This document shows positions 6,391 to 7,371 of a DNA stretch of 7,371 nt, piece after piece. The number at the start of each line of letters is the position of its first letter. The stretch's first letter is position 1. The notes beneath the pieces are model-generated. The model was not told the origin of the DNA. It was given only the letters and a program-made list of their open reading frames with translations, and searched no databases. The translations under genes and the position numbers were made by a program. Origin of the DNA: an uncultured Rickettsiales bacterium (GTDB taxonomy: Bacteria > Pseudomonadota > Alphaproteobacteria > UBA8366). Location: positions 1 to 7,371 of the forward strand of contig CAJWTF010000167.1 of assembly GCA_913046825.1 (NCBI GenBank), read 5' to 3'.

Positions 6391-7161
6391 ATGGCAAAAC
6401 CACCGCCACGTTTGTTTGTAGAAGATAATTTAGGTGTAGGCTTGAATATTAATTTGGGCAATGCGCATGCCCATTATTTAAAGAATGTCTTGCGGTTGAA
6501 GGCCTCAGCTGTGGTTGCATTGTTTAATGGTCGAGATGGCGAGTGGCATGGCACACTTAATTCAATTAGAAAAACTCAGGTGACCGTTAACCTTGTTGAA
6601 ATGGTTTCTCCGCAGCCGAATAGCGTCGGGCCGACATTGATGTTCGCGCCTGTTAAGCGAGTGCCCATGGAAATAATGGTACAAAAAGCAACAGAGCTGG
6701 GCGTAACGCATTTACAACCGATGATTACCGAATTTACGGATGTTGTGCGCTTTAATGCGAATAGAATTCGCGTCACCGCTATTGAAGCCGCAGAGCAATG
6801 CGGAAGAATGAGCGTACCATTGATCGAAGAGCCGCAGCCGTTGAAGGAGATTTTGGCGCAATGGCCGAAAGGGCGCCACCTTATATTCGCCGCCGAATCC
6901 GGTTCTGTGCGGCCCATTGCGGAGGCACTTGGAGAATTTAAAAATCATTCGACACTAGATGAGTGGAGTATTGCAGTTGGCCCGGTTGGTGGCTTTAGTC
7001 CTGCGGAACATGGATTGTTACGCAATTTGCCGTTTGTTGTTGCTGTCGGACTGGGGCCGAGATTACTGAAGGCGGAAACCGCCGCTCTGGCCGCGCTGAG
7101 CTGTTGGCAGTCCGTGTTGGGCGATTGGGAGAACCGCCCCATTGACAGAATCCATCAATAG
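6391..7161 (+). CDS. rsmE: 16S rRNA (uracil(1498)-N(3))-methyltransferase RsmE
   Basis: RsmE methylates N3 of U1498 in 16S rRNA on the small ribosomal subunit, using S-adenosylmethionine bound in a SPOUT trefoil knot. The 256-residue product has the usual length. Family signatures are RLFVEDNL at 7-14, HYLKNVLRLK at 28-37 (RNA-binding N-terminal part), QKATELGV at 98-105, EAAEQCGR near 132-139, and the knot segments GPVGGFSPAE (197-206) and LGPRLLKAETAALAAL (221-236). The first knot loop normally reads GPEGG; here Val199 stands in place of Glu. The start at ATG 6391 puts the family N-terminus in place, but no convincing Shine-Dalgarno precedes it. Codons here are clearly richer in A/T than in the CoA-transferase gene. 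gshA follows after 46 bases with no terminator between them. Confidence 0.94.
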   Translation: MAKPPPRLFVEDNLGVGLNINLGNAHAHYLKNVLRLKASAVVALFNGRDGEWHGTLNSIRKTQVTVNLVEMVSPQPNSVGPTLMFAPVKRVPMEIMVQKATELGVTHLQPMITEFTDVVRFNANRIRVTAIEAAEQCGRMSVPLIEEPQPLKEILAQWPKGRHLIFAAESGSVRPIAEALGEFKNHSTLDEWSIAVGPVGGFSPAEHGLLRNLPFVVAVGLGPRLLKAETAALAALSCWQSVLGDWENRPIDRIHQ

Positions 7162-7207
7162 CTTAGGTACAGGTTCGGATTTTTCTGATTTGAAAGTTTC
7201 AATATAA

Positions 7208-7371
7208 ATGGCCGCATCCACGTTACCTGGTGAACCACTCACCGATAAAAAGCTGCTAACTGATTATCTATCCCAGGGCGTGAAGGTACGCGACGCTTGG
7301 CGAATCGGCACAGAGCATGAAAAGTTTGCCTACCGGTTATCTGATTTTACGCCATTGGCTTACGATACTGA
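7208..7371 (+). CDS. gshA: glutamate-cysteine ligase, N-terminal part (cut by window edge)
   Basis: From ATG 7208 the frame stays open to the right edge, giving 54 residues and part of another. GshA joins glutamate and cysteine with ATP, the first step of glutathione synthesis in the cytosol. The fragment contains DAWRIGTEHEKFAYR (29-43), the conserved N-terminal segment of the alphaproteobacterial/plant-like GCS2 type, with the metal-site glutamates in GTEHE (34-38). The preceding LTDYLSQGVK matches the usual lead-in helix. It lies 46 bases after rsmE on the same strand with no visible terminator, so the two are probably co-transcribed. No strong Shine-Dalgarno is visible. The rest of the gene is outside the window, so completeness cannot be judged. 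Confidence 0.9.
   Translation, partial: MAASTLPGEPLTDKKLLTDYLSQGVKVRDAWRIGTEHEKFAYRLSDFTPLAYDT

Noticed and set aside
6368..6421. Short 17-residue plus-strand frame overlapping the rsmE start in another frame, as a possible regulatory upstream peptide
   Set aside because: It has no Shine-Dalgarno and no codon pattern suggesting attenuation; a short frame of this kind is expected by chance.

Overview
The window most likely comes from an alphaproteobacterium; the order is not resolvable from the sequence alone. The main evidence is a divergent ubiA / rsmE-gshA arrangement, a UbiA and GshA of proteobacterial type, and a membrane-anchored, ferredoxin-containing class III cyclase of the kind described in Sinorhizobium meliloti as CyaC. 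No mobile element, tRNA, rRNA or CRISPR array was seen.

Layout. Positions 1-227 (+) hold the 3' end of an unrecognised gene. It is convergent with a minus-strand cluster that fills 269-5947. In transcription order that cluster is ubiA (4-hydroxybenzoate polyprenyltransferase, 5947-5027), a six-helix/[2Fe-2S]/nucleotide cyclase (5001-3277), a DUF2062-type membrane protein (3174-2665, probably extended upstream), and a 777-residue tandem CaiB/BaiF CoA-transferase (2602-269). Gaps are 25, at most 102, and 62 bases, so one transcript is plausible. A gene-free stretch of about 440 bases (5948-6390) contains two imperfect hairpins and must hold promoters in both directions. On the plus strand follow rsmE (6391-7161) and the start of gshA (from 7208, cut by the window edge).

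How the genes may work together. UbiA commits 4-hydroxybenzoate to ubiquinone synthesis. The next gene downstream encodes a cyclase whose membrane part resembles a cytochrome-b/SdhC-type diheme anchor, a module reported to respond to quinones in the S. meliloti homologue. A quinone-pool sensor producing a cyclic nucleotide, co-transcribed with a ubiquinone biosynthesis gene, is the most interesting reading of the window; the co-transcription and the functional link are inference. The DUF2062 protein and the CoA-transferase have no obvious role in this. RsmE (16S rRNA m3U1498 methylation) and GshA (first step of glutathione synthesis) are housekeeping genes.

Three long minus-strand frames are best trimmed to internal starts: the CoA-transferase to 2602, the cyclase to 5001 (both with good Shine-Dalgarno sequences) and ubiA to 5947 (no clear Shine-Dalgarno).
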